Assembly (NCBI RefSeq): GCF_913775425.1
Contig: NZ_CAJYIS010000011.1
Coordinates: forward strand, 62,001 to 126,000
Direction: 5' to 3'
DNA length: 64,000 nucleotides
Source: an uncultured Enterococcus sp.
GTDB lineage: Bacteria > Bacillota > Bacilli > Lactobacillales > Enterococcaceae
The position numbers and the translations under genes are program-made. How positions within the stretch are numbered: the first letter of the stretch is position 1; each line of letters begins with the position of its first letter. Shown in pieces: positions 51,431 through 62,747 of this stretch. Below the pieces are notes generated by a model. It was not told the origin of the DNA. It was given only the letters and a program-made list of their open reading frames with translations, and did no database searches.

Positions 51431-51724
51431 ATGACAACGGAATTTGAAGTGAAAATGAAACAACTACATGAAAAATATGGGAATCTCACGTTGGAAGAAC
51501 GCAAGGCGATGCGTGAATGTCTACGTAAACGTTATCCGTTGACATTTAGACGTACAGAGTCACTCAAACATGATATTGTTCGTTTAGAAGCAAAACGCAC
51601 ACAGTTAGAATTAGACGGCAAGCATGAGACAGATCTATCTGAAGTGGAAAAGAAAGTCTTGGAGAAAAAAGAAGCTTTCTTAAAATTATTGGTCGAGGTA
51701 AAGAAAAAAGAAGAACGGAGATGA
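51431..51724 (+). CDS. Hypothetical charged, probably coiled-coil protein
   Basis: 97-aa ORF with AAGGAG RBS, tightly linked upstream of antiporter gene. Confidence 0.65.
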   Translation: MTTEFEVKMKQLHEKYGNLTLEERKAMRECLRKRYPLTFRRTESLKHDIVRLEAKRTQLELDGKHETDLSEVEKKVLEKKEAFLKLLVEVKKKEERR

Positions 51725-51728
51725 TGCT

Positions 51729-53750
51729 ATGGAAATTATCGAGCTACTCGTCATTGTAGCCATAGCCATCACTTTCTCAAATATTTTTAGTAAAGTGGTA
51801 CCCACTGTGCCAGTTTTTTTAGCACAGATCTTTTTAGGAATTCTTTTGGGGATGACAAAGTATGCATCCGATATTGCGTTTGAACCTGAAATCTTTTTGA
51901 TTATGATCATTGCCCCTTTGCTATTTAGAGAAGGTGAAGCTGCGGATGTACCAGAAGTATTAAAGAATTTTTCAATTATTTTATTTTTAGCCTTTGGATT
52001 AGTGATCGGAACGTTAGTCATTATCGGATTAACACTGAAGACTTTGCTTCCGTCAATTCCTCTTGCGGCGTGTTTTGCCTTTGGTGCGGCATTAGGACCA
52101 ACCGATGCCGTGGCTGTAGGCTCTCTAGCCAAACGATTAAAAATCCCACCACGTGTTTTGCATATTTTAGAAGGAGAAGGATTGCTAAATGATGCTTCCG
52201 GGGTAACTGCCTTTCAATTTGCGGTAGCTGCGCTGATCACCGGCTCATTTTCTTTGATCAATGCCTCTTTGAGCTTAGTCCTTTCTAGTATTGGTGGAGC
52301 TGTAGCAGGTTTTGTTGTGGTTTGGATTAAAAATCGTATCATTAAATTGATTGAGCGGATCTCAGCACAAGATGTGATCGTGTATCTTTTGATCGAGTTA
52401 CTCTTGCCCTTTGTGGCCTATTTACTAGCTGAAATGTTTCATGCTTCAGGAATTATCGCAGCGGTAGTTGCTGGAGTGCTACAATCGATGGGCTATCGAA
52501 AAGTAACGTTATTCGAAGCTGAATTAGCAAATATTTCAGATAGTACATGGAAAACAATCAGTTTTACATTAAATTCATTGGTGTTTTTATTCTTAGGGAT
52601 TGAACTATCACAAGTGTTTTCACCGATTTGGAAAAGTCAAGAATATGCAAATATGCACTTAGTATTTGTAATTTTAGTTATTGCAATCGTCTTGATTTTG
52701 ATCCGTTTGATTGGGATCTCGCTATTTTTTGGATTTACAAAAGGGTTTACGCACTTAAAAGGGAAGTTTCGTGAAATTTTAATGTTAACTTTTGGTGGCG
52801 TTAAAGGAACTGTCAGTTTAGCCACGATCTTTATTTTGCCGGTCTCCATCAATGGATTGGATTTTGATCAGCGGCCCTTATTGCTCTTTTTAACGGCTTG
52901 TGTGATTATGGTCTCTTTAGTGGGTGGAATGATTGCTTTGCCATTACTTTCAGATGGAGAAGCGGAAAAGCCGATTGATCCAAATGAAGTCGCCATTTTA
53001 AGTGAAGTAATCGAAAACTTACATCAAGATATTGAACAAGCTGATCTAGAAGAGACCGACATCATTGCGATCGAAGCCGTGATTGATCATTACCATTCAC
53101 GTGTTTGGGAATTGTATACCGAATCGATGACGGAATCAGAGCAACAAGAAGTTCAGGAGATTCAAGCCTTGATTTTAGCAATCGAGCAAGAAGGACTAGA
53201 AGAGTCATATCGTAAAGGTGAAATTTCGATGAATGGATACCGCTTGTATTCTCGTTTTCTAAAACGTTATGAAACTTCATTTAAACGCCAAGTCTTTTCA
53301 TTTTTTAGTTTTAGTTTAGTCTTCTGGCGGCGGATGTTTCGGATTGTACTTCATCCAAAACGCTTTTGGCAAAGTACCAGAGCAGATACACGCTTAGAGA
53401 TCATCCAAAGAGATGTATTGGATGTTCGAAAGGTCTTCTTACAAAATAATGAATTGGTTTTACAAAGTTTATCGACTTTAGAAGATATTTTTGAGCCAAC
53501 GATCGTTCAGTATTATTTGCGTCGTCGTGAAGATATGAAAAAGCAAATCCAACATGTACACTTACCTTTTTCGTTTACCGTTCAGCAAGAACCAGCTTAT
53601 GCGAAAGAGATTTTACGTGGGTATTATTTAGAGCGTAAGATCATCGATGAGTATGAAGGGTCTGATAAAATCACGCTGTTTTCGGCAAACGAATACCGTC
53701 AAAAAGTGAATTTATTAGAATCGTATGCCTTGCAACAGGTTAAGGATTAA
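51729..53750 (+). CDS. CPA1-family Na+/H+ antiporter with long cytosolic C-terminal region
   Basis: ALGPTDAVAVGSLAKRL, EGEGLLNDASGVTAF. Confidence 0.93.
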   Translation: MEIIELLVIVAIAITFSNIFSKVVPTVPVFLAQIFLGILLGMTKYASDIAFEPEIFLIMIIAPLLFREGEAADVPEVLKNFSIILFLAFGLVIGTLVIIGLTLKTLLPSIPLAACFAFGAALGPTDAVAVGSLAKRLKIPPRVLHILEGEGLLNDASGVTAFQFAVAALITGSFSLINASLSLVLSSIGGAVAGFVVVWIKNRIIKLIERISAQDVIVYLLIELLLPFVAYLLAEMFHASGIIAAVVAGVLQSMGYRKVTLFEAELANISDSTWKTISFTLNSLVFLFLGIELSQVFSPIWKSQEYANMHLVFVILVIAIVLILIRLIGISLFFGFTKGFTHLKGKFREILMLTFGGVKGTVSLATIFILPVSINGLDFDQRPLLLFLTACVIMVSLVGGMIALPLLSDGEAEKPIDPNEVAILSEVIENLHQDIEQADLEETDIIAIEAVIDHYHSRVWELYTESMTESEQQEVQEIQALILAIEQEGLEESYRKGEISMNGYRLYSRFLKRYETSFKRQVFSFFSFSLVFWRRMFRIVLHPKRFWQSTRADTRLEIIQRDVLDVRKVFLQNNELVLQSLSTLEDIFEPTIVQYYLRRREDMKKQIQHVHLPFSFTVQQEPAYAKEILRGYYLERKIIDEYEGSDKITLFSANEYRQKVNLLESYALQQVKD

Positions 53751-53754
53751 GTTG

Positions 53755-53791
53755 AACTTCTAGATCGTTTTACGATCTAGAAGTTTTTTTA
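53755..53791 (+). terminator. Intrinsic terminator
   Basis: aacttctagatcg-tttta-cgatctagaagttttttt. Confidence 0.9.
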
Positions 53792-53846
53792 GATTGTTGT
53801 TACAAACTATGTTAAAATAGGCAAGATGAAAAAAAGGAGTGGTCCG

Positions 53847-55724
53847 ATGAAAGAATTAAAAGTCGTCCAATTACATAAAACATATGGTGAAAAAACGATC
53901 TTTGATCAAATATCCTTTTTGATCCATGAAAAAGATCGGATCGGCTTGATTGGGATCAATGGTACGGGAAAATCGAGTCTATTGAAAATTCTAGCAGGGA
54001 TTGACCGCGGAGATGGTGATCAGCAAACAGTCTTTTATCCAAGTGACTACCAAATCGGTTACTTGGCTCAAGAACCTGATCTTGATGAAACACAAACGAT
54101 TTTAGAAGCCGTATTTCAAGCAGATACGCCGCAGTTAAATGCTGTACGAATCTACGAACAAGCACTTACGCGACTTAGTGAAAATGGGGTAGACGAAGTT
54201 GCGCAACAACAATATGCAAAAGCCGAGCAACGAATGAATGAATTAGATGCGTGGACAATCGATGCACAAGCAAAAAGCATTCTCCAGCAAGTAGGACTTT
54301 CAGATCTAACGCAGACGATTGCCAGTCTTTCTGGAGGACAAAAAAAACGTGTCGGATTGGCACAAGTCTTAATCACTGCTCCTGATCTATTGTTATTAGA
54401 CGAACCAACAAACCATCTAGATTATGAAGCGATTAGCTGGTTAGAAGGATATCTAGCACAGTATAAAGGGGCGTTGCTTGTTGTGACACATGATCGCTAC
54501 TTTTTAGATCGAGTCGTCAATCGCATGTTTGAATTGTCTAATGGCGAACTGACCGAATACAAAGGCAACTATGAAAACTATTTGGTGGAACGAGCTGAAC
54601 GCGACCGTATCGATCAGGAACAAGAAAGTAAACGCGCACAGCTTTATAAACAAGAATTGGCTTGGATGCGTGCAGGTGCAAAAGCACGTACGACCAAACA
54701 ACAAGCGCGTATCAAACGCTTTGATGAATTAAAAGGTTCACTCAAACAAGGGACACAAGAAGAAGCAATTGAACTGGATTTTGATACAACACGTTTAGGT
54801 AAAAAAGTCATTGAGTTAAAAGAGGTATCGTATCAAATCGAGCACCAACCAATTTTAGATCGATTTTCTTTACTTGTACAAGCGCGTGAACGCTTAGGGA
54901 TCACGGGTGAAAACGGTGCGGGCAAGTCGACCTTACTCAATCTGATCAGTGGATACTTGACACCGCAACAAGGAACGATCAGTATCGGAGAAACGGTTAG
55001 ACTGGCGTATTATACGCAACAGACCGAAGCAATCGATCCTGAAAAACGGATGATCACCTACCTACAAGAAGTAGCAGAAGAAGTACAACGTTCAGATGGC
55101 ACGACGATCAGTGTGACCGAACTGTTGGAACGCTTTTTATTTCCACGTCACACACACGGTAGCAAAATCGCTAAATTATCAGGTGGTGAACGTCGCCGTT
55201 TGTATTTATTAAAATTATTGATTGAACAACCAAATGTTTTACTGCTTGATGAGCCAACAAATGATCTAGATATTGCCACGCTAACGATTTTAGAAGACTA
55301 CTTACAAACTTTCCCTGGTGCGGTCTTAACTGTTTCACATGACCGTTATTTTTTAGATAAGGTAGCAGAAAAATTAGTCATCTTTAACGGTCAAGCAAAT
55401 ATTGATACTTATTTTGGTACGATCGAAGAGTATCTTGCACAAAAAAAGACAGATACGAATGAACCAGTGAAAGAAGTCAAAGCGGTCGCTACGCCTGTAA
55501 CGAAAGAAAAGACCAAATTAAGTTATCTGGAACAAAAAGAATGGGAAGTAATTGAAGATGAGATCGCAACGATTGAGGATAAGCTTGTGACGTTAAATGA
55601 AGAGATGTTGCATCAAGGATCGGATTTTACTGCATTGCAAATGTTACAAAAACAAATCGATGAACAAAATGAACAACTAGAAGAACGCTACGCACGTTGG
55701 GAGTATTTGAGTCAATTTGTTTAA
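53847..55724 (+). CDS. ABC-F family ATPase (Uup-like)
   Basis: Two ABC domains: [49 protein letters not shown]-terminal coiled coil. Confidence 0.93.
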   Translation: MKELKVVQLHKTYGEKTIFDQISFLIHEKDRIGLIGINGTGKSSLLKILAGIDRGDGDQQTVFYPSDYQIGYLAQEPDLDETQTILEAVFQADTPQLNAVRIYEQALTRLSENGVDEVAQQQYAKAEQRMNELDAWTIDAQAKSILQQVGLSDLTQTIASLSGGQKKRVGLAQVLITAPDLLLLDEPTNHLDYEAISWLEGYLAQYKGALLVVTHDRYFLDRVVNRMFELSNGELTEYKGNYENYLVERAERDRIDQEQESKRAQLYKQELAWMRAGAKARTTKQQARIKRFDELKGSLKQGTQEEAIELDFDTTRLGKKVIELKEVSYQIEHQPILDRFSLLVQARERLGITGENGAGKSTLLNLISGYLTPQQGTISIGETVRLAYYTQQTEAIDPEKRMITYLQEVAEEVQRSDGTTISVTELLERFLFPRHTHGSKIAKLSGGERRRLYLLKLLIEQPNVLLLDEPTNDLDIATLTILEDYLQTFPGAVLTVSHDRYFLDKVAEKLVIFNGQANIDTYFGTIEEYLAQKKTDTNEPVKEVKAVATPVTKEKTKLSYLEQKEWEVIEDEIATIEDKLVTLNEEMLHQGSDFTALQMLQKQIDEQNEQLEERYARWEYLSQFV

Positions 55725-55737
55725 TCAAGGAGGAACA

Positions 55738-56688
55738 ATGATGGAGGCAGCTTATTTAGCGCTAGGACAAAAAATTTTAGAAGAAGGAAACGTAAAATCT
55801 GATCGAACGGGTACAGGAACAAAAAGTGTATTTGGGTATCAAATGCGTTTTGATCTGACAAAGGGTTTTCCACTATTGACGACCAAGCGCGTACCGTTTG
55901 GTTTAATCAAAAGTGAATTGTTATGGTTTTTAAAAGGGGATACCAATATCCGTTATTTATTAGAGCACAACAATCATATTTGGGATGAATGGGCATTTAA
56001 AAAGTATGTTGAAAGTGAAGACTATACTGGCGTCGATATGACCGATTTTGGGCGCCGCTGTCTCGTCGATGAAGCATTTAACGCACAATATCAGAAAGAA
56101 TTGCAGCTATTTTGCACACGAATTCTAGAAGATGAAGCATTTGCAGCGAAATTTGGTGATTTAGGGAAAGTTTATGGCTATCAATGGCGTCATTGGCAGA
56201 CGAGTCGTAATGAGACGATCGATCAAATCAAAGACGTGATCGACATGATCAAAACGACACCAGACTCTAGACGCTTGATTGTTTCTGCTTGGAATCCAGA
56301 AGATATCCCAACGATGGCTTTACCTCCATGTCATACGATGTTTCAATTTTATGTTCACGAGAATAAATTAAGTTGTCAGTTATACCAACGTAGCGGAGAT
56401 GTCTTCTTAGGAATTCCTTTTAATATCGCTAGTTATGCTTTGTTGACGCACTTGATCGCGCGTGAAACGGGTCTAGAAGTCGGAGAATTTATCCATACGA
56501 TTGGGGATGCCCACTTGTATAGTAATCATTTAGAACAAATGCAAATGCAATTGTCACGTGAAATCAAAGCATTCCCCAAACTTAGCATCAATGAAGAGGT
56601 CTCTTCGATTTTTGATTTGGATGTTCAAGATATTACAGTAGAAGGGTATGATCCACACCCAGCGATTAAAGCACCGATTGCGGTATAA
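55738..56688 (+). CDS. thyA: Thymidylate synthase
   Basis: [35 protein letters not shown]. Confidence 0.98.
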   Translation: MMEAAYLALGQKILEEGNVKSDRTGTGTKSVFGYQMRFDLTKGFPLLTTKRVPFGLIKSELLWFLKGDTNIRYLLEHNNHIWDEWAFKKYVESEDYTGVDMTDFGRRCLVDEAFNAQYQKELQLFCTRILEDEAFAAKFGDLGKVYGYQWRHWQTSRNETIDQIKDVIDMIKTTPDSRRLIVSAWNPEDIPTMALPPCHTMFQFYVHENKLSCQLYQRSGDVFLGIPFNIASYALLTHLIARETGLEVGEFIHTIGDAHLYSNHLEQMQMQLSREIKAFPKLSINEEVSSIFDLDVQDITVEGYDPHPAIKAPIAV

Positions 56689-56701
56689 AGGAGAGAGAAA
56701 G

Positions 56702-57196
56702 ATGTTAATTGCACTATGGGCACAAGATGAAAATGGCGTGATTGGTAAAGAAGGGAAACTTCCGTGGTCACTGCCAAATGATATGAAGTTTTTTAAAGAG
56801 CAAACGACGGGGCATGCGATCATTATGGGGCGCAAAACGTTTGAAGGGATGGGCGAGCGCGCTTTGCCAAATCGGGTCAATATTGTCTTGACGACAGATC
56901 CGCATTACCAAGCAAAAGACGTACTGGTTTTCCATACACCTGCAGAAATTTTAGACTATATGGAAAACCATCAAGAGACCTACTATTTAATCGGTGGTAC
57001 AGGTATTTTTCGTTCGATGTTACCTTACTGTACGCATCTTTATCGTACTATGATCCATGCAACGTTTACAGGTGATGTGTTGTTCCCAAGAGATTGTGTC
57101 AATATGGACGATTGGCAATTGACGAAGACGATCCCTGGGATTGTGGATGAACAAAACCATTACGCGCATACATTTGAATTATTTGAAAAAAAATAA
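56702..57196 (+). CDS. folA: Dihydrofolate reductase
   Basis: LIALWAQDENGVIGKEGKLPWSLPNDMKFFKEQT, IIMGRKTFEGMG. Confidence 0.97.
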   Translation: MLIALWAQDENGVIGKEGKLPWSLPNDMKFFKEQTTGHAIIMGRKTFEGMGERALPNRVNIVLTTDPHYQAKDVLVFHTPAEILDYMENHQETYYLIGGTGIFRSMLPYCTHLYRTMIHATFTGDVLFPRDCVNMDDWQLTKTIPGIVDEQNHYAHTFELFEKK

Positions 57197-57244
57197 CAAT
57201 AACCCGCTTTTCTGAATGTTAAATAGGAAAAGCGGGTTATTGTT
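57196..57244. terminator. Bidirectional terminator between folA and hemolysin III gene
   Basis: caataacccgcttttc ... gaaaagcgggttattg. Confidence 0.9.
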
Positions 57245-57902
57245 ATGTATAAAACAAGACGGAAAAGAACATTAATGCTGCACCAAGCATGACGAATAAG
57301 TGCCATACAACGTGCATGTAACGAATATTTTTTAAGCTATACAAAACAGCCCCAACTGTATAGGATACACCACCAAAGAATAAAAGCAACATGCCACTAG
57401 TACCTAAGGAATGCAATAATTGTGGAGCTGCAAGCACACATAGCCATCCCATAATGACGTAAATGATCGTCGAGATTTTTGATACGTGCTGTGCTTTGTG
57501 CAAGGTTAAAGATTTATACACGATGCCAGCCAAAGCCATAAGCCAAATCAAGCCAAACAAGATCCAGCCAAATAAACCACCTACGCTTAATAAACAAAAC
57601 GGGGTATAACTTCCTGCGATCAATAAGAAAATGGAAGCATGGTCAAACACTTGAAATACTTTTTTTGCTTTAGTAAAAATTAAACTATGGAATAGAGTCG
57701 AAAAGAGAAACAACAAAATCATCATTGAGCCATATAGCGCATACGAAACGACGTGTAACGCATCTTGGTGGGCTCCTTTGATCAGTAAGAGCACCAATCC
57801 AGCAACACTTAAGCCAAAGCCGATCCCGTGTGTACAGGCATTTAAAATTTCATTTAAAATATAGTATTTTCTAGTAAATTTCGTTTGTTGCACGAACCTC
57901 AT
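57243..57902 (-). CDS. Hemolysin III / YqfA family membrane protein
   Basis: ILNEILNACTHGIGFGLSVAGL, SLIFTKAKKVFQVFDHASIFLLIAGSYTPF. Confidence 0.92.
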   Translation of the reverse strand: MRFVQQTKFTRKYYILNEILNACTHGIGFGLSVAGLVLLLIKGAHQDALHVVSYALYGSMMILLFLFSTLFHSLIFTKAKKVFQVFDHASIFLLIAGSYTPFCLLSVGGLFGWILFGLIWLMALAGIVYKSLTLHKAQHVSKISTIIYVIMGWLCVLAAPQLLHSLGTSGMLLLFFGGVSYTVGAVLYSLKNIRYMHVVWHLFVMLGAALMFFSVLFYT

Positions 57903-58025
57903 CCCTTTGCAGTTTAATGATAAAATAGATGAAAAAACCATAGCAGTCTGTTATACTAAACACAACTATGTCTATCTGTAGTGTACATGAAAATAGACTT
58001 TTTTTAAAGAGAGAGTGAGCAAAGC

Positions 58026-58868
58026 ATGCAAAAACTTAAGATCGTAACAGACTCATCGTGTACGATGGAAAAGCACGTTCGCGATGAATTAGCTATTTCT
58101 GTGGTACCCTTATCCGTCATGATCGACGGGACACTATACACCGATGACGATCAATTATCTGGTGAGCAGTTTATGGAGATGATGGCAAACGCCAAAGAAT
58201 TACCGAAGACTAGCCAACCGCCAATTGGCGAATTCGTCGCATTATATGATGAATTAGGTGCAGATGGCAGCGAGATTCTATCGATCCACATGACGCGAGC
58301 ACTTAGCGGGACAGTAGATGCGGCACATCAAGCGAGTCAATTGACCAAAAGTAAAGTAACGGTTGTTGAAACAGATATGACAGACCAAGGATTGTCTTTT
58401 GCCGTTATTCGTGCGGCACAAATGGCAAAAGAAGGGGCTTCTTTAGATGAAACGTATGCGGTAGTTCAAAATATTTTAAAGAACACGAAACTGTATATCG
58501 GCGTTTCAAATTTAGAAAATCTAGTCAAAGGTGGACGAATCAGCCGAGTGACTGGCTTGCTTTCTAGTTTTTTAAGTATTCGCGTTGTCATGGAATTAAA
58601 AGATTCTGAATTGATTCCAACCGTTAAAGGTCGAGGTGCTAAGACATATACGAAATTTTTTAAACAGTTCAAAGAGGAATTAAATGCTCTAGAACACGTC
58701 AAGCAAATCGGGATTTCTTATGCTGGAGAACATGCACAAATGTTGGAATTCAAAGCTGAATTAGAGCAAATGTTTCCCAATATGCATATTCCGATCTTAC
58801 ACACGACACCGATCATTGCAACACACACGGGAAATGGTGCATTTGCGATGATGTACTATAGTGAATAA
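58026..58868 (+). CDS. DegV family fatty-acid-binding protein
   Basis: LKIVTDSSCTMEKHV, PKTSQPPIGEFVALYDEL, HTGNGAFAMMY. Confidence 0.95.
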   Translation: MQKLKIVTDSSCTMEKHVRDELAISVVPLSVMIDGTLYTDDDQLSGEQFMEMMANAKELPKTSQPPIGEFVALYDELGADGSEILSIHMTRALSGTVDAAHQASQLTKSKVTVVETDMTDQGLSFAVIRAAQMAKEGASLDETYAVVQNILKNTKLYIGVSNLENLVKGGRISRVTGLLSSFLSIRVVMELKDSELIPTVKGRGAKTYTKFFKQFKEELNALEHVKQIGISYAGEHAQMLEFKAELEQMFPNMHIPILHTTPIIATHTGNGAFAMMYYSE

Positions 58869-58871
58869 TAG

Positions 58872-58912
58872 AAAAAACTACAAGGGTGTGACGTGCTCTT
58901 GTGGTTTTTTCT
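58872..58912 (+). terminator. Intrinsic terminator
   Basis: aaaaaactacaag ... cttgtggttttttc. Confidence 0.75.
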
Positions 58913-58934
58913 TTCAAATCCAAGGGGTGAATAG

Positions 58935-59834
58935 ATGAAGAAACTTTCGCAATTTAGTTTGATTATCGGATTGATCTTGATCATAGGACTGGCTACTTGG
59001 TTAGGGTTAAATGCGCTCATACCAAAAGAGTCGACCAAAGAAACGCCTGTCACACAAACAGCTAGTCAATCTTATAAGAAGTCAATCCAGTTTGTCGCAA
59101 TCGGGGATTCATTGACAGAAGGAATTGGAGATCAAACCGGTCAAGGTGGATATGTGTCGATTTTAGAAAAAGCATTAGAAGAACAATATAAAACCGTATC
59201 TTTTACCGCAACCAATGCCGGAGTCGCTGGACAAAGAAGTGATCAGATCTTAAATAGAATCAACAAAGATGACACATTACAAGCAAAAATCAAGTCTGCT
59301 GATTTTATTACGATGTCTTTTGGTGGCAATGATTTAATGAAAGTGATCCAACAAAATATCTTTTCATTATCTGTCAAAAAAGTAAAAACACAACAAGCAA
59401 GTTATCAAGAGCATGTAACGGCACTACTTACGAAAATTCGGGAACTTAATGGGCAAGCACCAGTCTATATTATCGGCATTTACAATCCTTTTTATTTGAA
59501 TTTTTCGAATATTGAAGAGATGCAGACGATTGTCGATAATTGGAATGACGCAACACAAGAAACCATCAAAGAACAACATAACATGTACTTTATCCCGATC
59601 AATGATTTGATCTACAAAGGAACAGAAGGTCAAACGTTACAAACGGATGAATCTGTCGAAAAGCAAACGACCAATAGTACCGCTTCAAGTAGCGTGTTAC
59701 AAGATGTCGTCGAAAATAATGTCTTATCAGAATCAGATAAATTTCATCCTAATAAACTGGGCTATCAACTGATCGGTAAAGCATTGAAAACAGAGATTGT
59801 CGATACCCATTCAGAATGGCTACTAAAGGAGTGA
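58935..59834 (+). CDS. SGNH/GDSL-type esterase/lipase (YpmR-like)
   Basis: VAIGDSLTEGIGD, MSFGGNDLM, DKFHPNKLGYQLIG; N-terminal TM. Confidence 0.93.
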   Translation: MKKLSQFSLIIGLILIIGLATWLGLNALIPKESTKETPVTQTASQSYKKSIQFVAIGDSLTEGIGDQTGQGGYVSILEKALEEQYKTVSFTATNAGVAGQRSDQILNRINKDDTLQAKIKSADFITMSFGGNDLMKVIQQNIFSLSVKKVKTQQASYQEHVTALLTKIRELNGQAPVYIIGIYNPFYLNFSNIEEMQTIVDNWNDATQETIKEQHNMYFIPINDLIYKGTEGQTLQTDESVEKQTTNSTASSSVLQDVVENNVLSESDKFHPNKLGYQLIGKALKTEIVDTHSEWLLKE

Positions 59835-59839
59835 GCAAA

Positions 59840-60475
59840 ATGGAACCAAAAACAGATAAGCAAATACCTCATCAAAATAAAAGGCAACACAATTATTGGA
59901 AAATTGCTTTTTTAGTTTTGGTCGGACTGATCTTAGGAACAGGTGTATTTATCACAAGTCGGATACTTGACACGAAGCCATTTCCGGTGAAAGAAACACC
60001 AGCTATTGTTGAGCGAAATGGAACACCAGTCGTCAATATCTCGAGCAATAAAACACAAGTCAACGAATTGATCGATTTTTATTTAGGCGATTACCGTGAG
60101 AAAAGTGGATTGGATTATGAATTTGTGCTAAATGATCAAGCGATGCTAAAGGGTGAATTTAAATTATTGGGAGTGCCGATCAATTTTTATTTATATTTCG
60201 ATCCCTATGTAATGGAAGATGGCAATGTGCAATTAAAAGCTAAATCACTTTCAATCGGAACATTAGGGGTGCCGATCAGTGAAGTGATGAAGCTGATCAA
60301 ACGCAGTTATGAATTACCAGAATGGATCGAAATCGATGCCAAAGAAAAAACGGTCATGATTCGTTTAGATCAATTTAGAATGCAAAATGGATTGTTTATT
60401 AAAGCAGAAAAGATTGATCTAGTTGACGATGTGATCCAAGCTAGTTTATACTTACCGGCATCAACTAAAGAATAG
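59840..60475 (+). CDS. YpmS-like DUF2140 membrane protein
   Basis: Single [56 protein letters not shown]. Confidence 0.85.
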   Translation: MEPKTDKQIPHQNKRQHNYWKIAFLVLVGLILGTGVFITSRILDTKPFPVKETPAIVERNGTPVVNISSNKTQVNELIDFYLGDYREKSGLDYEFVLNDQAMLKGEFKLLGVPINFYLYFDPYVMEDGNVQLKAKSLSIGTLGVPISEVMKLIKRSYELPEWIEIDAKEKTVMIRLDQFRMQNGLFIKAEKIDLVDDVIQASLYLPASTKE

Positions 60476-60486
60476 GAGTGAAGTGT

Positions 60487-60996
60487 GTGGAACGCGCAAT
60501 ATTTGCAGGAGGGTGTTTTTGGTGTATGGTTCAGCCTTTTGACGAACAAGCTGGAATTCATTCCGTCGTCTCTGGCTATACTGGAGGACATGTTAAAAAC
60601 CCAACGTACGAACAAGTGAAACAACATACAACAGGTCACACAGAAGCTGTTGAGATCATCTTTGATCCAGCTGTGATTTCTTATGAAGCATTATTAGAGG
60701 TTTATTGGCAACAAACTGACCCCACGGATGCATTTGGTCAATTTGAAGACCGAGGTGATAATTATCGTCCTGTGATTTTTTATGTTACGGATGAACAACG
60801 CATCACCGCAGAAAAGAGTAAAGAACGCTTGGCAAATAGCCAACGCTTTACTGATCCGATCGTGACGACGATCGAAGCGGCGCAAGATTTTTATCCGGCT
60901 GAAATCTATCATCAAGAGTATTATAAAAAAGATCCTGAAAACTTTGCACGCAATCATGCAAAACGGGCGCAATTTGTTGAGGAAAATTGGCGATGA
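60487..60996 (+). CDS. msrA: Peptide methionine-S-sulfoxide reductase
   Basis: [35 protein letters not shown] start after AGGAG. Confidence 0.96.
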   Translation: MERAIFAGGCFWCMVQPFDEQAGIHSVVSGYTGGHVKNPTYEQVKQHTTGHTEAVEIIFDPAVISYEALLEVYWQQTDPTDAFGQFEDRGDNYRPVIFYVTDEQRITAEKSKERLANSQRFTDPIVTTIEAAQDFYPAEIYHQEYYKKDPENFARNHAKRAQFVEENWR

Positions 60997-61217
60997 CAAG
61001 AAGTTTCTATCACTATGTTCTTACGCTGCGTGGCGCCTTGACACATGATCCAGTGTCTTTATTTGCACAAGCAGTGAGTTTAGATGCTCAATTCCCTAAA
61101 CAAAGTTGTGAATATGATGAGATTTCTTCATATTTAGAACTTGAAACAGACTATGTGTCCAGTATGCAGTTATTCGATGAAATTTGGGAGCTTTATGTGG
61201 CCCATAATAAGAAATAA
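60993..61217 (+). CDS. YozE-family small protein
   Basis: [46 protein letters not shown]; downstream of msrA. Confidence 0.85.
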   Translation: MTRSFYHYVLTLRGALTHDPVSLFAQAVSLDAQFPKQSCEYDEISSYLELETDYVSSMQLFDEIWELYVAHNKK

Positions 61218-61218
61218 C

Positions 61219-61251
61219 AGAAAAAGAGTATCCACTCTTTTTCTTTTTTTT
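61219..61251 (+). terminator. Intrinsic terminator
   Basis: gaaaaagagt-atcc-actctttttctttttttt. Confidence 0.8.
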
Positions 61252-61307
61252 TTCTCATGGTAGTATAAGGAAGATAGTGTAAAATGAGAACTGTTGGAGG
61301 CCGCTTT

Positions 61308-62735
61308 ATGAAACAGAAAAAACCAATTTCTAAAAAGCTTTTTGTAGGTTCATTACTACTCACAGCCGTTGTATCTGGTGGTGTGGTGTTTAGTGTGGAT
61401 CACTTTACAAACAATACCTTGATGCCAAATCAAGTAGCGAGTACAGATGAATTAGCTAAAGTACATGCGCTTTATGATGTGTTAGAAGCGAATTACTATA
61501 AGAAAGTTGATACGGATAAATTAGTTGATGGTGCGTTAAAGGGAATGACGGAAGCTTTAGATGATCCGTATACGACATATCTTGAAAAACCTGAAGCCAC
61601 CGAACTAAACCAATCTCTATCTGATAGCTTTGAAGGAATCGGTGCGACGTTGACCTTGATCGATGGTATTCCACAAATCGCACAAGCGCCGATCAAAGAT
61701 ACACCAGCTGAAAAAGCCGGATTAAAAGCGGGAGATCAAATCTTAGCTGTAGATGGTAAAGAGACGACGGATAAGACGTTAACAGAGATCGTAAATCAAG
61801 TTCGAGGAGAAAAAGGGACGGATGTAACGTTAACGTTAAAACGTGGTGACGATACATTTAAAGTCACACTAACGCGTGATAAGATTCCATTATACTCAGT
61901 GGCATCCAGCATTGACGATAAACATCCTGAAATTGGTAAAATCGAAATTACAACCTTTGCAGAAAAAACGGCGACAGAATTGAAAGAAGCGATCGAATCC
62001 TTACGTAAGCAAGGTGCAACTGCTTTTGTAATCGATTTGCGCCAAAATCCTGGAGGGCTGTTAGATCAAGTAAGTAATATGGCAAGTATGTTCTTAAAAG
62101 ATGGTCAAACCATCGTCCAATTAGAAGATCGTGATGGCACTATCCAAAAGACGGTTGCCTCTAAAGAATTAGATGGTGGATTCAAAGTAACAGAGCCTAC
62201 TGTTGTACTTGTCGATGGCGGTAGTGCCTCGGCTTCAGAGATTTTTGCAGGTGCTGTGAATGAATCGGCGAATATCCCGTTGATTGGAACCAAAACGTTT
62301 GGTAAAGGAACTGTACAAACGATCACAGAATATCAAGATGGCAGTGAAGTCAAATTAACGATCAAAAAATGGTTGACACCAAATAAAAATTGGATCCATG
62401 AAAAAGGCATCACACCGACAATCGAAGTCGACTATCCAGCATTTGTTTACGCCACACCATTGCCAACAGATCAAGAATTATCGCTAGGAGTCAGTGCGAC
62501 AGCTGTGAAAAGTCTAAACACGTATTTAAGTGGTCTAGGGTATGGCGATCTTTCTGGGGAACAATTCACAGATGCCACAAAAACAGCTGTTGAACAATTT
62601 CAACAAGACCAAGGATTGAGTGTGACTGGTGTTGTCGATGCACAGACGGTTAAAAAAATTCAAGAAGCAGCGGCGACCTTATTAAAAGAAAAAGACGCGA
62701 TGTATGAACGGGCGCTTGTGGAGCTGGAAAAATAG
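61308..62735 (+). CDS. S41-family C-terminal processing peptidase with PDZ and peptidoglycan-binding domains
   Basis: PAEKAGLKAGDQILAVDGKE (PDZ), VLVDGGSASASEIFAGAV (S41), C-terminal PG_binding_1-like segment. Confidence 0.95.
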   Translation: MKQKKPISKKLFVGSLLLTAVVSGGVVFSVDHFTNNTLMPNQVASTDELAKVHALYDVLEANYYKKVDTDKLVDGALKGMTEALDDPYTTYLEKPEATELNQSLSDSFEGIGATLTLIDGIPQIAQAPIKDTPAEKAGLKAGDQILAVDGKETTDKTLTEIVNQVRGEKGTDVTLTLKRGDDTFKVTLTRDKIPLYSVASSIDDKHPEIGKIEITTFAEKTATELKEAIESLRKQGATAFVIDLRQNPGGLLDQVSNMASMFLKDGQTIVQLEDRDGTIQKTVASKELDGGFKVTEPTVVLVDGGSASASEIFAGAVNESANIPLIGTKTFGKGTVQTITEYQDGSEVKLTIKKWLTPNKNWIHEKGITPTIEVDYPAFVYATPLPTDQELSLGVSATAVKSLNTYLSGLGYGDLSGEQFTDATKTAVEQFQQDQGLSVTGVVDAQTVKKIQEAAATLLKEKDAMYERALVELEK

Positions 62736-62747
62736 GAGCCGATAAAC

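Noticed and set aside
51686-52132. 148-aa minus-strand ORF opposite the antiporter
   Set aside because: Antisense to strongly coding CPA1 gene; no RBS or promoter and implausible composition.
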